Below are positions 45,311 to 57,558 of a DNA stretch of 64,000 nt, one piece after another. The notes under the pieces were generated by a model. The model was not told the DNA's origin. It saw only the letters and a program-made list of their open reading frames with translations, and searched no databases. The stretch lies in assembly GCF_030272615.1 (NCBI RefSeq), contig NC_081407.1, forward strand, positions 99,369,897 to 99,433,896, written 5' to 3'. Positions within the stretch are counted from its first letter, which is position 1. Every line of letters starts with the position of its first letter. Source of the stretch: Cryptomeria japonica. Taxonomy: Eukaryota > Streptophyta > Pinopsida > Cupressales > Cupressaceae. The position numbers and the translations under genes were made by a program.

Positions 45311-45936
45311 TAGCTTGATTTAAGTTAAGAGGACAATAAATCACACTAGTGGCAGATTTAATAAAAATAAGAATCAAATATAGATCAATACAGTTTTTGT
45401 TTTGTTTTAACTCCTCCAAGAGTAGAGAACCTACTATTTACTCAAGCTTCAATTTAGTGTAGTACTACGAGTTGCGATCACTAAATCATCCAATGATTCT
45501 AGAAAAGAACACAACAAAATAGTACATGTATTGACAAGTTCATAGATATAACTTAAATGACTTTAACTTATGATTATTTTTATGATTTTGATGGAACTTA
45601 TCCTAATTCATCTTTAGATGTTAAAAAGTATTGTTTGAGTTGCATGGGAATTATGATGTTTTATTATGTAGAATTTTTCTTATACTTTGATTTAAGTGGA
45701 TAATATTTCATAAATGATGCTTATTATTACCCACCTACTAATAATATTATAGATCTATGTGAGTTTCCTTTTTTTATATTTAAGTTGCTAAATTGTATTT
45801 AATTATAAGTTTTTTTGGAAGGTGAAATGTAAATTAAATAGTTTGTAATTGTAAATTTTCATGTTTGTAATTGTATTTGTAAATTTTTATGTTTGTAATT
45901 GTAATTGTAAATTTTCAAGTTTGTATATATATGCAG
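45311..45936. other. Upstream region of the plus-strand transposon gene
   Basis: No gene. 45825-45920 has three repeats of GTTTGTAATTGTA-like words and ends in an acceptor (ATATATGCAG|AT) at 45936, so at least one upstream exon probably exists but was not found. Confidence 0.4.
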
Positions 45937-48041
45937 ATTATTTTCACATGATGGATGAGTTTGAGATAGATGAGCTATTAGGTCTAATACCACCTCCACC
46001 TCCACCTCCACACAATCAGTTGAGACAGACAATTAGGACGAATATTGATGCTTTGATTAGAGATATTCATACTATTAGGTGTGAGCCTCATCCACCTCCT
46101 CAGTTGTTATGCCTTGTAGATAGTATGCAAGGCATTGTACAATCTGTGTAGGTATTAGATAGCGAGCTAGATAGCTATCGCAGCTGGCATGAGGGATTGC
46201 ATACATTTTACGCTGATGGCCTCACATACAAACAAGTTAATGAATTGAAAATAACAAAAATGGATCTAAAAAAATATTTTGTGAACCCTAAGACGGGTGA
46301 AGAGATAGATCCGAAGAAGCCACGGATCTCTATTCGATGATGTAGGCACTCGGGCATTGCTAGCCACTTTTGGGAGCGATGGTGGATGGTCTTTGACCAT
46401 CCACCACACTCCAATCATAAGGTCCTGATGTATTTTTTGAAGAAATGACGGGCTGAATTTGAATTGGGAAAAAAACCCAATTACTTTGATATTAGATCAT
46501 TTCAGGGGGTTGGGAGAGGCATGCCCCAGGATAGGCCAGGAGCAAAATTGAGCATCAGGGTTAGAAACCGTGTGCGCAATGATCCATTGGTTCCTCTTCC
46601 ATCACCAGTTGTTCCAGCACTTGCCCATCATCGAGTAGTGGATTGTGCTCTAGGTTCATTGAGTGCCCTGTCGGGCAATTTGGTATAATAGTTGCGGGAG
46701 GTAAGGGCTGCCCCCAGCTTAGCACATGTTTGCACGAGGTGTGGGGATGTATGTAGGGGTCCACAGAGTGAGGTTGTCCCTGGAGGAGATGGTGATTTTG
46801 ATGATGTTGATGCTGCCCATGGTGGTTATGATGATGTCAAGGAGGCTGCACATGCTGATGTCGTCTCTTCATATGTTGATCTCCTGTGGGCAGACGATGA
46901 TCAGCCTATAGAGGTACAAATTTATTTGTATAATTTGCAGTGCACTATTAAATTCCTTATATATACACATATGAACCATAACATGAGTCATTTTTTTTCT
47001 GAACAGAGGATGGATCATATCACATCATTGAGGAACCGACAACATGTTACTTCAATACCTAGAGATGTTGGTACCCCATTTACGGTATGCACTTTCATCT
47101 AGATACACTGTATTGATATGTACATTTAAAATAAACAATAATTTTTTTAATGTAATGATGTATATGATATGTTTTTTCAATTTTGTAGGGTGCTTCGTGT
47201 GCCATTGAGGTGGGTAGTTCTTCACGTGACCCATGGACCACTGAGGCTCAGCCGCATATACCACTAGTATGTTTTTCATCCATTAATTTGAAGTGTTTAC
47301 ATGCTTACTAATTTATGTACAACTTTGATTCATGTTCGTTATTTTTTGCAATTGTAGGCTTCTGGATTGTTTGATTGTGCATCACATGTACGCCTTCAAC
47401 CATCAGTTACTTTGTCTGCATCACATGTATGCTTTTCTGTGATAATCTTGTAGTCTATATATATATACTTTATAATTTATGTATATATACAAGTTTGATT
47501 CATGTTATATATATGTTGTTCAGGTCAATACCACTACCAGTATTGGTATGGCCATGGGATTGAGCCAGATGCAACCATCGACATTATCATTTGAGGTGAT
47601 GATTAGAAAAATAATTTCTAATTTGTTTATACTGTGTACCTGGCTTTTACAGGGATTATTAAAATTGATGTACAATGTTTTTTTTTGCAGGACTTGACTA
47701 CGACCACTTTTCTTGTTCATGATAGTGGACCTCCATGTACCAGTGAGGGCATTGTACAGCACGGTCATATGGTAATTTATTTTAAATTTTTTAGTATTTA
47801 ATTACTTTATAAGTGAATTATGCAAGTAACTTCTTCTCATGTTAAATCTTCTTCTCATGTAAAATCTTTTAATAATGTATAGGAGGGTGCAGACACTGAT
47901 ATTGCACAGGAGGGTGGAGACACTGATACTGTACAGACACAGGATGGTGCATCTCAGGACCATGTGCAACAGGATGATTCATCTCAACCACCTTCACGTG
48001 GACTGAAGAGGACTGCAGATGAGATGCATGCGAGTTCTTAG
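45937..48041 (+). pseudogene. Plus-strand gene of the transposon: seven exons, all phase-0 introns
   Basis: Exons: 45937-46913 (ATG at 45948), 47007-47084, 47189-47266, 47358-47426, 47524-47595, 47691-47771 and 47883-48041 (TAG). Every internal exon is a multiple of three with clean GT/AG borders, giving 500 residues from the ATG. Exon 1 carries five in-frame stops (46149, 46338, 46446, 46686, 46689), at least two of which look like C-to-T decay (CGA to TGA, CAG to TAG); the other exons are open. The protein begins MMDEFEIDELLGLIPPPPPPP, has SYRSWHEGLHTFYADGL, WERWWMVFDHPPHS and a lone CTRCGDVC pair of cysteines, then an acidic, Gln/Ser-rich tail ending RGLKRTADEM. I do not recognise it. In two-gene plant transposons the second product usually binds subterminal repeats; that role here is a guess. 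Confidence 0.55.
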
Positions 48042-48245
48042 ATTGTATATTTTAGATCATGTAAAGTTATTGTATTGTGGACTTTTTATGATGACACTTG
48101 TTATGTTATCTTGGGACTTGTTATTATGTGATTATATATAGGACTTGTTGTTATGTGATTATATATAGGACTTTTTATTATGTCATTTCCTTGCTATTAT
48201 GATATCAGGTTGTGTTATATGATTTGGCGCACTCTAGTGATTATC

Positions 48246-49320
48246 ATGATTAAATATTTAAAAGAGTTCACACAAGTAACACAAACTTACATGCATATAA
48301 ATTTGATATGAAAATTATAAAAGGATTATTAATTATAAATGAATCTCATAGAGGAATCCAATAGATTGATGGAACTAAGGCTAGCCAAATTATTAGGAAT
48401 GTTTGAAGAACATTATTCAATGATTTGAAATAAGTAAAGGAAGCCCTGCTATATGGAATAATTACATTGAAATAAGTAAAGGAAGTTACAAACATAGTAT
48501 TGACTTTCCTCTTAAGTTGACCACACTACTTTACTAGTGTATTGATGGAACTTATTAGTGCGGATAGTAGTGGTTTACTAGTTGACTTTCCTCTTAATTT
48601 AACTTACAATTAATCTATGACTTCAGAGATTACGATTAAATAAATATATCATAAAAAATTAGAATTCAATTGTAACATAATTACAATGTGCACAAAATAA
48701 CATTAAGAAGAAGATAACTAATACAATGTTGTTTATGAAACCAAAATTGTATCAAATGGAGACAAATACAATGTTAAAGGGATAAAGAAAAACAATTATC
48801 ATGATTAAATATTTAAAAGAGTTCACACAAGTAACACAAACTTACATGCATATAAATTTGATATGAAAATTATAAAAGGATTATTAATTATAAATGAATC
48901 TCATAGAGGAATCCAATAGATTGATGGAAATAAGGCTAACCAAATTATTAGGAAGGTTTGAAGAACATTATTCAATGGTTTGAAATAAGTAAAGGAAGCC
49001 CTTCTATATGGAATAATTACATTGAAATAAGTAAAGGAAGCTACAAACATAGTATTGACTTTTCTCTTAAGTTGACCACACTACTTTACTAGTGTATTGA
49101 TGAAACTTATTAGTGCGGATAGTAGTGGTTTACTAGTTGACTTTCCTCTTAATTTAACTTACAATTAATCTATGAAGAGATTACGATAAAATAAATATAT
49201 CACAAAAAATTAGAATTCAATTGTAACACAATTGCAATGTGCACAAAATAACATTAAGAAGATAACTAATACAATGTATATAAAGTAACACAAACTTACA
49301 TGCATATAAAATTGATTCAA
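48246..49320. repeat. Tandem duplication, period about 555 bp
   Basis: ATGATTAAATATTTAAAAGA opens copies at 48246 and 48801. They share GAATCTCATAGAGGAATCCA, AAGTTGACCACACTACTTTA and CTTAATTTAACTTACAATTA with few differences. A third, very short start (GTAACACAAACTTACATGCA) follows at about 49287. The array lies between the 3' ends of the two convergent genes. Confidence 0.88.
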
Positions 49321-52300
49321 CCTAATGTACCATTTGCATCCTCTCTCTTTTGCAATGCGTCTATGATTACCTCATGCTCTTCTATTGAAAGTGTCCACAA
49401 TACCTTATTAGCAGGTCTACCTTTGTATCTTTCTAATTTAATGTTTGTTGCCACCACCAAATGAGAATAGTGTATAATCTTCTTTTCTGATTGGTAGTCT
49501 TCATAAGCTGGTAAGCCATTCCTTCTTTTTAAGTATTTGCGTAGCCATGTACCAACTACCACAACAGACCCAACTGGATATTGAAAACCATCATCATCTA
49601 CTTGATCACATATCAACTTTTTCTTAGGTTCTACACATCTAGCTAGCCAATACTCAACCCGCTCATCATTATCCTCAGGTGCAACAACAGCATACACATG
49701 TCCTAGAAAACAAATTTAAGTACATGTAGAAATAAAACTTGTTAGAATTTATAATTCAAATATGAAATCATAAATTATATGACAATACATAAAAAATATA
49801 TAATTTAAAGTTATAAACAATAAATTGAATTAAATTACCAGGTTGTATGAGGTCTGAAACACGATCATAATCTTCTGATGCAAATGCATGATCAAGGTCT
49901 TCATTTCTTCTAACATCTTCATATTGTGTCTCAGTAGGTGTTAAGTATTTGTGTTGCCATTTTTCGACCCATCCTGTATTCTCGCATTCTTCCCATTCAC
50001 CTGCAACACAAAATTGACAAAAACATGCAAGCTCTCTAGTCCATATAGTCCAAGTGTTAGAATTAGAACTCTTAAATGAATGCCATCTAGCTGACCCATT
50101 GATTGTATCACAGTCATATCTTGGAAGTATATTCTCCTCTTTAACTAGCCAGAAGAAACGTCTAATTGTAGAGTTCTGACTTGATCCTGTGGATAAATTT
50201 GCACTACACCAATCCACAATTGCACTTGCAATTTTAAATTTAGCCTTTTCCTCGAATTTGAGTTGCTCTCTGCAAAGGGCTCTCTTAACGCATGCACCGA
50301 CAACGTCATGTTCTCCTTTCCTATGTCCAGCCTCAAAAAAACTCCACGTGTTCGATATTAGTTTTCTTATGAATCCTACTCAACCAATAAAACATTCTAG
50401 CATTCTTCAATTGCCCTGTGCAATTATCAGACCATATTAGATGTTGTGTCATCTGAATTTCTCTCTCCCTCAAATTCTCAAAAAAGGTCTTGAAGCAAAA
50501 CTGGACAAACTCAGATGAGTGTAATTTATTATCACTCATATAGAAATGGTACTCTCTCAAAATTTTGCAATCCTTTTGTATACTATCTGGTGCATGCCTA
50601 TAGACAATATGGACAAAAATCAATACTTGCACTGAATTGTAGTATTGTGATTGGACCTCATCTTTTGGTGCAAGCGTGTAGCTCTCTGCAAAGTCAACAA
50701 CCGAAAGTATACTACCAACAGGAAATGTATCCTTACATATTTGAAACTAACCATCGAGCCATCTAGCATTTTGAGTGTGTTTAACATATTTAGGTACGAC
50801 GTTACTCTTGAATTCATTCATAAATGCATGAACACTAACTTTTTCAGTGATTAGATCGCATCATTTTCCAACCTTTCCATCCTTCAGTGGATACTCAACA
50901 ATTTTAAATCTTTTAACACTAATTGTTGTCCAAAATCATTTGAAATATTTTAATGAAAACATTCATCCAACGATGTAAGATTGCCACATATATCACATAC
51001 ACCAGAAACACATGCATTGAAAATAAAATTTTGTTCAATTAGTGGGTTGCAAAACAAACTTGAAATAAACTCCTTTATAGTTTCAGGTGGTATATTTATA
51101 CCACATTCTTGGAACATTCCATTACTATGCATGGTAGCACATATATATCGAAATACATCATAATGGTAGCGAAATTGAACATGAGTTTTGCAACAAAATG
51201 TGACTCTTTCCTTGTTAATTCGAACATACCAAGGTTTACACTTTTCAAAAGACCTTTGACAAATGCTACTAGTCAACACCTTATCATCCAAATTTTTTTT
51301 ATACAATTCAGTTTGAGTCATGTCCAATAGGTGTTTTGGATGTGGATCACGAATTTTTGACCCAACTCTTAATTTAAGAACATCTCTAACATTAGGTGAT
51401 ACTCTCGTATTATCGTGCCAGAATTTTTCGATCAAATTTTTGACTCCACCAGTAAGTTTCATATCAGACCTTGGTAGTCTACCACTAAAAGTCCACAATT
51501 TGTTTGCCGGATCAATTTCAAAATTAACTCTTCTTTTTATAACTCTTGACAAAGTTTTGCAATGAATATTAAGATATCCACTTATGTTACTCATCATTCT
51601 TTTATTAGAAGTTGTTTGGCTTACTAAAGTTGTTATTGCCCGTCGTGCTGCATTTTTATCTTTAGAACGACTTTTCTTTCCAATTGTATCAAAGGCGCTA
51701 GCAACAGTTGATACAACTTGTTTTAAAGACTCGTCCTTCTTCTTGGGTTTGACATAAAAGCCTAACTTCTTCATCACTTTTCACATTTTAGTCATTTTAA
51801 TTAGTTGTACCATTAATTGACATTGAAACCCAAATTTATTATTATTAAAAAAATGTCTAAACAATCTATTTGCATGTGTCCTAATCTGTCTCCATGAAAC
51901 CAAGCCAGGAAGGTTGTCTAGTACATCACTTTTAATTTCAAAAATTTCAAGAAGATGATTATCATTCAAACATGTTTCATTTTCAATTGGTGTTTCCATG
52001 TCTACATACACATTATTGGTTTTAGTTGCAGGTGGATTTTCAATTTCATTTGGAGTTTCAATTTCAGTTTCAAGTTGAGATCTAGTTTCATTTGGGGTTT
52101 CAATTTGGTTTTTAATTTCAGTTTCAAAATGAGTTCTAATTTCATTTGGGGTTTGATTTTCAATTAGAATTTCATTTAATAAGTAACCTGCTTCTACTAA
52201 ATCACCAATTTCTTCATGAGAAAAAACATAGGGCTGTGAAGACATACATGTATCCAATAATGGATTAGAAAATGCACCTGAATTAAATGGTTCTATTGTG

Positions 52301-52485
52301 TTTCCTTTGTCAGCATTTATGGTCTCATTGATGTTCTCCTCTTCTAAAATGATTTTGGAACTTGAAACTCCTTCTCTCATTCTTGATCTTCTCTCTCGTT
52401 GACACATTGCCTCCTCCCTATTTGCTGCAATCTCCTTAGTTGTCAGAACCTTTCTTTGCCTCTTCCTGCGTTGATTTGATCCCAT
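49317..52485 (-). pseudogene. DDE-like transposase gene of the transposon
   Basis: The ATG at 52485 opens MGSNQRRKRQRKVLTTKE (basic). A long acidic, Thr/Asn/Glu-rich linker with a TPNEI repeat follows (52200-52000). One frame runs to about 50950 with a TGA at 51781, shifts to another frame for about 50880-50333, then back to the first until a donor at 49839. A 136-bp intron (49703-49838) leads to the last exon, 49702-49317. Motifs: CRNP-like basic core (GFYVKPKKKDESLKQ), a Cys/His cluster at 51000 (CVSGVCDICGN), VVDFAESY near 50690, IWSDNCTGQLKNARMFYWL near 50420, and EAGHRKGEHDVVGACVKRAL near 50310. The two Asp and the following acidic block look like an RNase H-fold DDE/D triad. The last exon (YWLARCVEPK, VGSVVVVGTWLRKYLKR) resembles an SH3/BAH-like reader. 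I recall similar unnamed ORFs in animal genomes. Confidence 0.65.
49703..49838 (-). other. Intron of the transposase gene
   Basis: Minus-strand donor CAACCTG|GTAATTT and acceptor TTTTCTAG|GACATG. Splicing gives an uninterrupted ...DLIQPGHVYAVVAPE..., phase 1. It supports a spliced, eukaryotic-type transposase gene. Confidence 0.7.
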
Positions 52486-52667
52486 GGCTACACCAAAATT
52501 TGAATTCGAATCGATTTCCTTACCAAATCGACAATAAGACAAACAAAGAGAATGATTAATCAAAACATTCTCTTTGTAGATCGTACCTGTCAGGCAATGA
52601 TTGAAAAATCATTCAATCATTGGGATTTGTGCTTGTGGGCCAGATTCTGGCCCAACGGATCTTTTCA

Positions 52668-52840
52668 GAAACGGGCACCCGTTATTTAATGAAAAGGGCA
52701 CCCGTTTCATTAAATAACGGGTGCCAGTTTCTAAAAACGGGTGCCCGTTTTTGAAAACAGGTGCCTATTTCACTTTCAACGGTACAAAGCGAAATAGGCG
52801 CCCGTTTTTTAAATTTAAAAAACGGGCGCCCATTTGTTAA
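52668..52840. repeat. Right cluster of GGGTGCCC palindromes with a 27-bp hairpin
   Basis: Arms 52668-52694 and 52705-52731 are inverted copies with one mismatch and a 10-nt loop. Further copies lie near 52735-52753 (AAAACGGGTGCCCGTTTTT), 52795-52808 and 52821-52836. The cluster sits about 180 bp upstream of the transposase ATG, so it could act both in transposition and as its promoter region. Confidence 0.85.
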
Positions 52841-53639
52841 AATTAGGGGCGGGAAACAACCCTTAGCTTTGTTTTTGCTTCAGGATAGGCTTGGTGGGAC
52901 AAAGCCTATGCTTGGACCTCCAAAAAAATGACTAAGGTAAAACGACATTAGATTTCTACCTTGGCCTAATTTTTTTAGGGCCTTTCTGATTGAATTTTTT
53001 GACGAAACGAAAACCCATTGGAGTTTTCAATGTCCCGATTTCAGAAATATAAATTTCATAGTGATAAGATTACTTTTACTATTTTTGTATTATTTATTAA
53101 TCAAAAGTGGAACCTAAACCTAAAATACCAAGGTTCACTAAAACTTTAATAACTTTTTTGTTTTTAGGATTTTAGAAAAATAAATTATATGACATCAATA
53201 TACATACAATTATTTTGAATATTAAAAAAAATTATGGTGGTTGTACACCCGATGTTTTGAAAATATACTTTATTGTTAGTTAAAAATTAATTAAAAAAAA
53301 AAATTCAATAAAAAAATAAGCAAAAATATTCTCATCAATATTTGGTGTCTTAGGTATCATTTCCCAAAAGTATTTGCAAAAATTCATTTATTTGCATCAA
53401 AAAAGAGTGGTCGTACACGTGTGGTATGGTCCTGAAACATGCATTTTGAAATACTGGTTTTTAAACATGCATACTAAAAAGGGATTTCTAGCATGCGGGT
53501 ATTAAAATAAATTACATATTTGAAAATTAGACTCTGAGCACTACATTTTCTATTAGTGAAATTTTTTGAGATTCAATTTCTAAGTGCATCAAATTCTGAC
53601 ATCAATCGACAGAAAATTTGAAAAACAGACAAAACAATT
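52841..53639. other. Right flank of the transposon interior
   Basis: About 800 bp with no gene on either strand. It contains AAACATGCAT words near 53436 and 53464. The left end has no comparable stretch between its palindromes and its terminus, so this may be a later insertion or an asymmetric end. Confidence 0.4.
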
Positions 53640-53684
53640 CCACTTTTTGTCCAAAAGTGGGACTCAACTTCTTGTAGCCACCCC
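53640..53684. repeat. Right terminal repeat and hairpin of the transposon
   Basis: CCACTTTTTGTCCAAAAGTGG (53640-53660) can fold on itself. It is followed by GACTCAACTTCTTGTAGCC, the inverted partner of the left AAGTTGGGTCCCA, and ends CACCCC before the flank TTAATTTC. The outer 5-6 bp have no partner at the left end, which may be slightly eroded. Confidence 0.65.
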
Positions 53685-53686
53685 TT

Positions 53687-56600
53687 AATTTCTCTAGAAT
53701 TTCTGAGAGACTTGATAGGTTTTTTGTTGGTGAATGGTGGATGAAAGGAAACTTCTCATTGGAATCTAACATTATACCTCAAATAGGGTTGGATCACTTC
53801 CCTATTTCACTTTCAATTGCTCACGATAACCGTTGTAAGAAAAATTATTTCAAATTTCTTAACCTGTGGTGGCGTGATCTAAAACTATTGAATAATCTCA
53901 GGGAATGGTGGCTCGAAGGTAATATCTTTTTTGGATCCCCATCAGATTCACTAAATGCATGCATTTTTTGGAAAATAAGCTCAAAGCATGGAATAAATTC
54001 TCCTTTAAAAATATTTTTGCGAAGAAAACCAGGATTGAGAAAGAATTGGAGGACATTAGTAATCAAGTGATGGCAATGAGCATGACAAATAAAGAGTTCG
54101 AAGCTGAAAATCTCTTAAAAGATTTGTACTCGGAAATCCTTAAAAGGGAGGAGTTGTATTGGAAGGAGATATCAAGGGAATTATGGATTGCAGACGAGGA
54201 CTTGAACACAAAATTTATTCTTGCCTCATCCAAGGCCAGAAGAATAAACAATAAAATTGGATCCATCATGGATGGAAATGGTAACATATGTACTTTGTCG
54301 AAAGATATTGAGCAATCTGCTATCGATTATTTCACTGATCTTTTGGGGAGCAGTAACAATGATACCAATTTGACATATTTCATAATTGATGAGGTTATTG
54401 AAACACTCATTACTGATGAAGATTGCGCTATGCTACAAGCTCCATATACCTTGGAAGAAATAAAAAATGCAACTTTTTCCCTCCACCCACATAAGGTGCT
54501 TGGACCTGGTGGTATAATTGCCGAGTTCTTTCAGAATTGTTGGGATTTCATGGGACGAGACATTTGGTCGGTGTTGGAAGAATTCAGGAAAAAACATAAA
54601 TTTGTCAAAGAAATCAATCATACTCTGATAACATTGTTTCCCAAGAAGTAGGACTGTGAATTGATGATGGATTATCGCCCCATCTCACTATGTAATACAA
54701 TTTACAAAATTTTCTCCAAAGCCATGGCGGAAAGAATTAAGGAAATATTACTGAAACTCATATCAGAACACCAAAATGGCTTCACCCCTGAGCCGAAGAT
54801 TGTTGATAGCTTCATTTTGGTCTCAGAAGTCATCCACTCAATTTACAAAGAGAAACAGAAAGACATGGTCATTAAACTTGATGTTGCCAAAGCATATGAT
54901 TGGGTTGTATGGGATTTCTTAATATGCGTTCTGAAAAGATTTGGATTTCCTAACAAATGGATTGAATGTATCAAATTTTGCATCTCTACTATTAATTTTT
55001 TTATGATTGTCAATGGAAACGTGTGTGGCTTCTTCGGAGCCACTAATGGCCTGCGCCAGGGAGACCCTTTATCTCCTTCCCTTTTTGTGGTAATGGCTGA
55101 AGTTCTTTGGAAATTGATTCAATAAAGACATGCAAACAACAAATGGAAAGGGATGAAAGTGCACAACCAATTGGATGCTATTACTCACTCCCAATTTGCT
55201 GATGACACAATAATCTTTGGGGATGCCTCGTTGGTCGAAGATAAGAACATCATGAGCACACTGAATTTCTACTCTGAACAATCCAGGCAGGTGATGAATA
55301 AAGGCAAGTCGCAACTGTTCTTAAACACCAACAAGCAGGTACAACAAAGGATCTCGAACCTTTTGGGAATAAAAGTTTCTGAACTTCCAATCAAGTATTT
55401 GGGGATTCGAATTAAGAAAGGATGTAGGCAGTCTCAGATTTGGGAAGATGTTTTGAAATCTTGTTCGGCCAAAACAGAGTTTTGGAAGAATAGATGGCTA
55501 ACACAAGCTGGCAGATTGACAATGGTCAAGTTTGTCCTATCGGCCATTCCTATTTACTATATGTCGTTCTTCAAGATGCCCTTTGCTGCTGGTAAGAATA
55601 TTGATAACCTTCTCAGGAAATTTGTTTGGGAGGGTGCAAAAGACACAAAAAAGATACCACTCATTAATTGGGATACCATGTGTTTACTGAAAGAGGATGG
55701 CAGAGCCGGACTAAGGAAAATGGAACTACAAAATATTGCGTTGGGAGCCAAGTTATCTTGGAAGATGTACATAGAGACTATGGTGCAAAATATTCAGGAA
55801 GAAATATTTGGACTCCGAGAACCCTTGCTGAATTATCATTGTGGTAAACGCAAAGCAAGGATCTGCCACCTGGAACTTTCTTTGGGATTGCAGATTCATT
55901 TAATTGATCACATTTAATGGCACATTGGTAATGGCAAATCTGTAAAATTTTGGAGGGACACATGGGATGGTGCACTTGCACTATCAGATAGTTTTGATTA
56001 GGATTGGATTGATCTTGTCGAGTCTACTTATGGTGTGTTTGTCGAGGATTACTTCAAGCAGAATATGGAAAATGATGGGAAGAGGGTATGAAAATAGATA
56101 TCCATTGGCAATCCGATTCTATGCAAATCTCTGAAAGAAGTACTAAAAAGTAGCTGTATCCCGGTGTCTAATGATGAGGATAGGATATTCTGGTGTGTTT
56201 CCAAATCAAGACAAAATACTGTCAAATTGGGATATGAGGTACAAAGACAAAGGGGTACGAACATAGATTGGCCACATAAGCTATGTTGGAGTAATAAGCT
56301 TCTCCCTAAAGCAGGGGCATTTCTTTGGCTGGCCCTTCATAATAGGATCCTCACTGGGGACAGACTAAAGTCAATTGGTGTCTTTGGACCCAACATGTGT
56401 GTTATGTGCAGAGCAGACAAAGAATCTGCCAATCATTTACTCTTCAATTGTCCCATGGCGGAGGCTTGCTAGAATTGGTTGTTTGAAAATACCAATCTTA
56501 AAATCACCAGATGTGAGTTACTCAAGGACTTCCTCATTTCATGGTCGAGGATCTATAATTCAAGATGGAGCAACCTTTGGCTGGTGGGACCTTCATTAAT

Positions 56601-57336
56601 TGTTTGGCACATTTGGAAAGAAAGAAACAAAAGGATCTTCAAAGAGACCACGCTCTCGGTTAATAAAGTCATTGAAAACATCAAAAGTGTTGTAGAGGAA
56701 ATGATAAATGGGAAATCAGTCATGAGGAGAATCAAAACCTATAACGATTGGGACTGTAGAATGGAAAAGATCTAGCTCTTCAAACGCCCTTTAATCATAA
56801 ACACAAAAAACAGAGTTAATAGGATGGATATCAGATGGATGGCCCCTCCGAAGGATTGGTTGAAATTAAATTTTGATGGATCTTGCAAGAGTAACTTGGG
56901 AGATTCTGGATTTGGTGTTGTAATTAGGAACAATACCATTAAAATAGTACATGGGGTATATGGTGGACTGGGCATGGCTACTAACAACGAAGCTAAAATC
57001 AGAGCATTAGAGGTTGGATTAAATATTTGCGTACAAAATGGTATCTCCAAGGTGCTCATTGAGGGAGATTCTCAAGTAATTATAAATGGTATTATCAAAT
57101 CGAATTTCCAATGCTGGAAGTTAAGCAAATGACTCCCTTGTATAAACCATATGTTGGAATTGATCAACACTTTTGAGATTAAGCATGTGTACCGTGAAGG
57201 GAATTGTATGGTCGATTACCTTGCAAACTTGGGAGTGGTATGTAATGATGAGGAGATTACCTTTGATCAACACTCTGCAAGTAAAGACATAATTGATCAC
57301 ATCAAATTGGATTCTTCACGTGATGGCATCAGCTGA
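53687..57336 (+). pseudogene. LINE-3 ORF2: end of endonuclease, RT, zf-RVT and RNase H
   Basis: Resumes with NFSRISERLDRFFVGEWW and IGLDHFPISL. After one frameshift near 53950 a single frame continues to 57336 with about nine stops. RT motifs: LHPHKVLGPGGI (Asp of PGPDG lost), MDYRPISLCNTIYKI, VIKLDVAKAYDWV, GLRQGDPLSPSLF, and SQFADDTIIF with both catalytic Asp. GIRIKKG...GRLTMVK and a zf-RVT motif (CVMCRADKESANHLLFNC near 56400-56450) follow. RNase H at 56860-57336 keeps LNFDGSCKSN, NNEAKIRALEVG, IEGDSQ and REGNCMVDYLANLG, so the D-E-D-D residues are all visible. Acquisition of an Archaea-like RNase H by one group of plant L1s is established; this is a clear example. Confidence 0.9.
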
Positions 57337-57558
57337 GAACTGTACGTTCGATGGATGACTACCTAAGCCCTGGATATAGGTGGCACTAGATAAGACTCTA
57401 GCTCAGTTACATTGTATCGTGGCAGGATTTTACTGCCTTTCATATCCCAGAATACTGATACTAGTATGATTTTTGTGCTGTAGTAGCGACACAATCGCAT
57501 TATTATCTCTAAGCAAATCTGGAAACATTATCAAAACACTGCTTTTTGGGAATTTGGA

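Larger units (their letters stand above)
42284..53684. mobile_element. 11.4-kb DNA transposon with two genes and palindromic subterminal repeats
   Basis: Inserted in the LINE-3 endonuclease. The left end CACACAAAGTTGGGTCCCA matches the inverted right end (GGCTACAAGAAGTTGAGTCCC), mainly over AAGTTGRGTCCCA. The flanks read TAAA and TTAA, a possible 4-bp target duplication with one mismatch; only AA is exact. Joining the flanks restores the LINE frame (RVNFSRISERL). Just inside each end is a hairpin (42305-42322 and 53640-53660). Palindromic GGGTGCCC words cluster at 42351-42522 and 52668-52840. Two spliced genes converge inside. No RT or TNP2-type transposase is present. The superfamily is not identified. 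Confidence 0.75.

Noticed and set aside
45861-45947. Upstream start of the plus-strand transposon gene at 45861
   Set aside because: The stretch repeats GTTTGTAATTGTA words and precedes a good acceptor at 45936; the ATG at 45948 is more likely.
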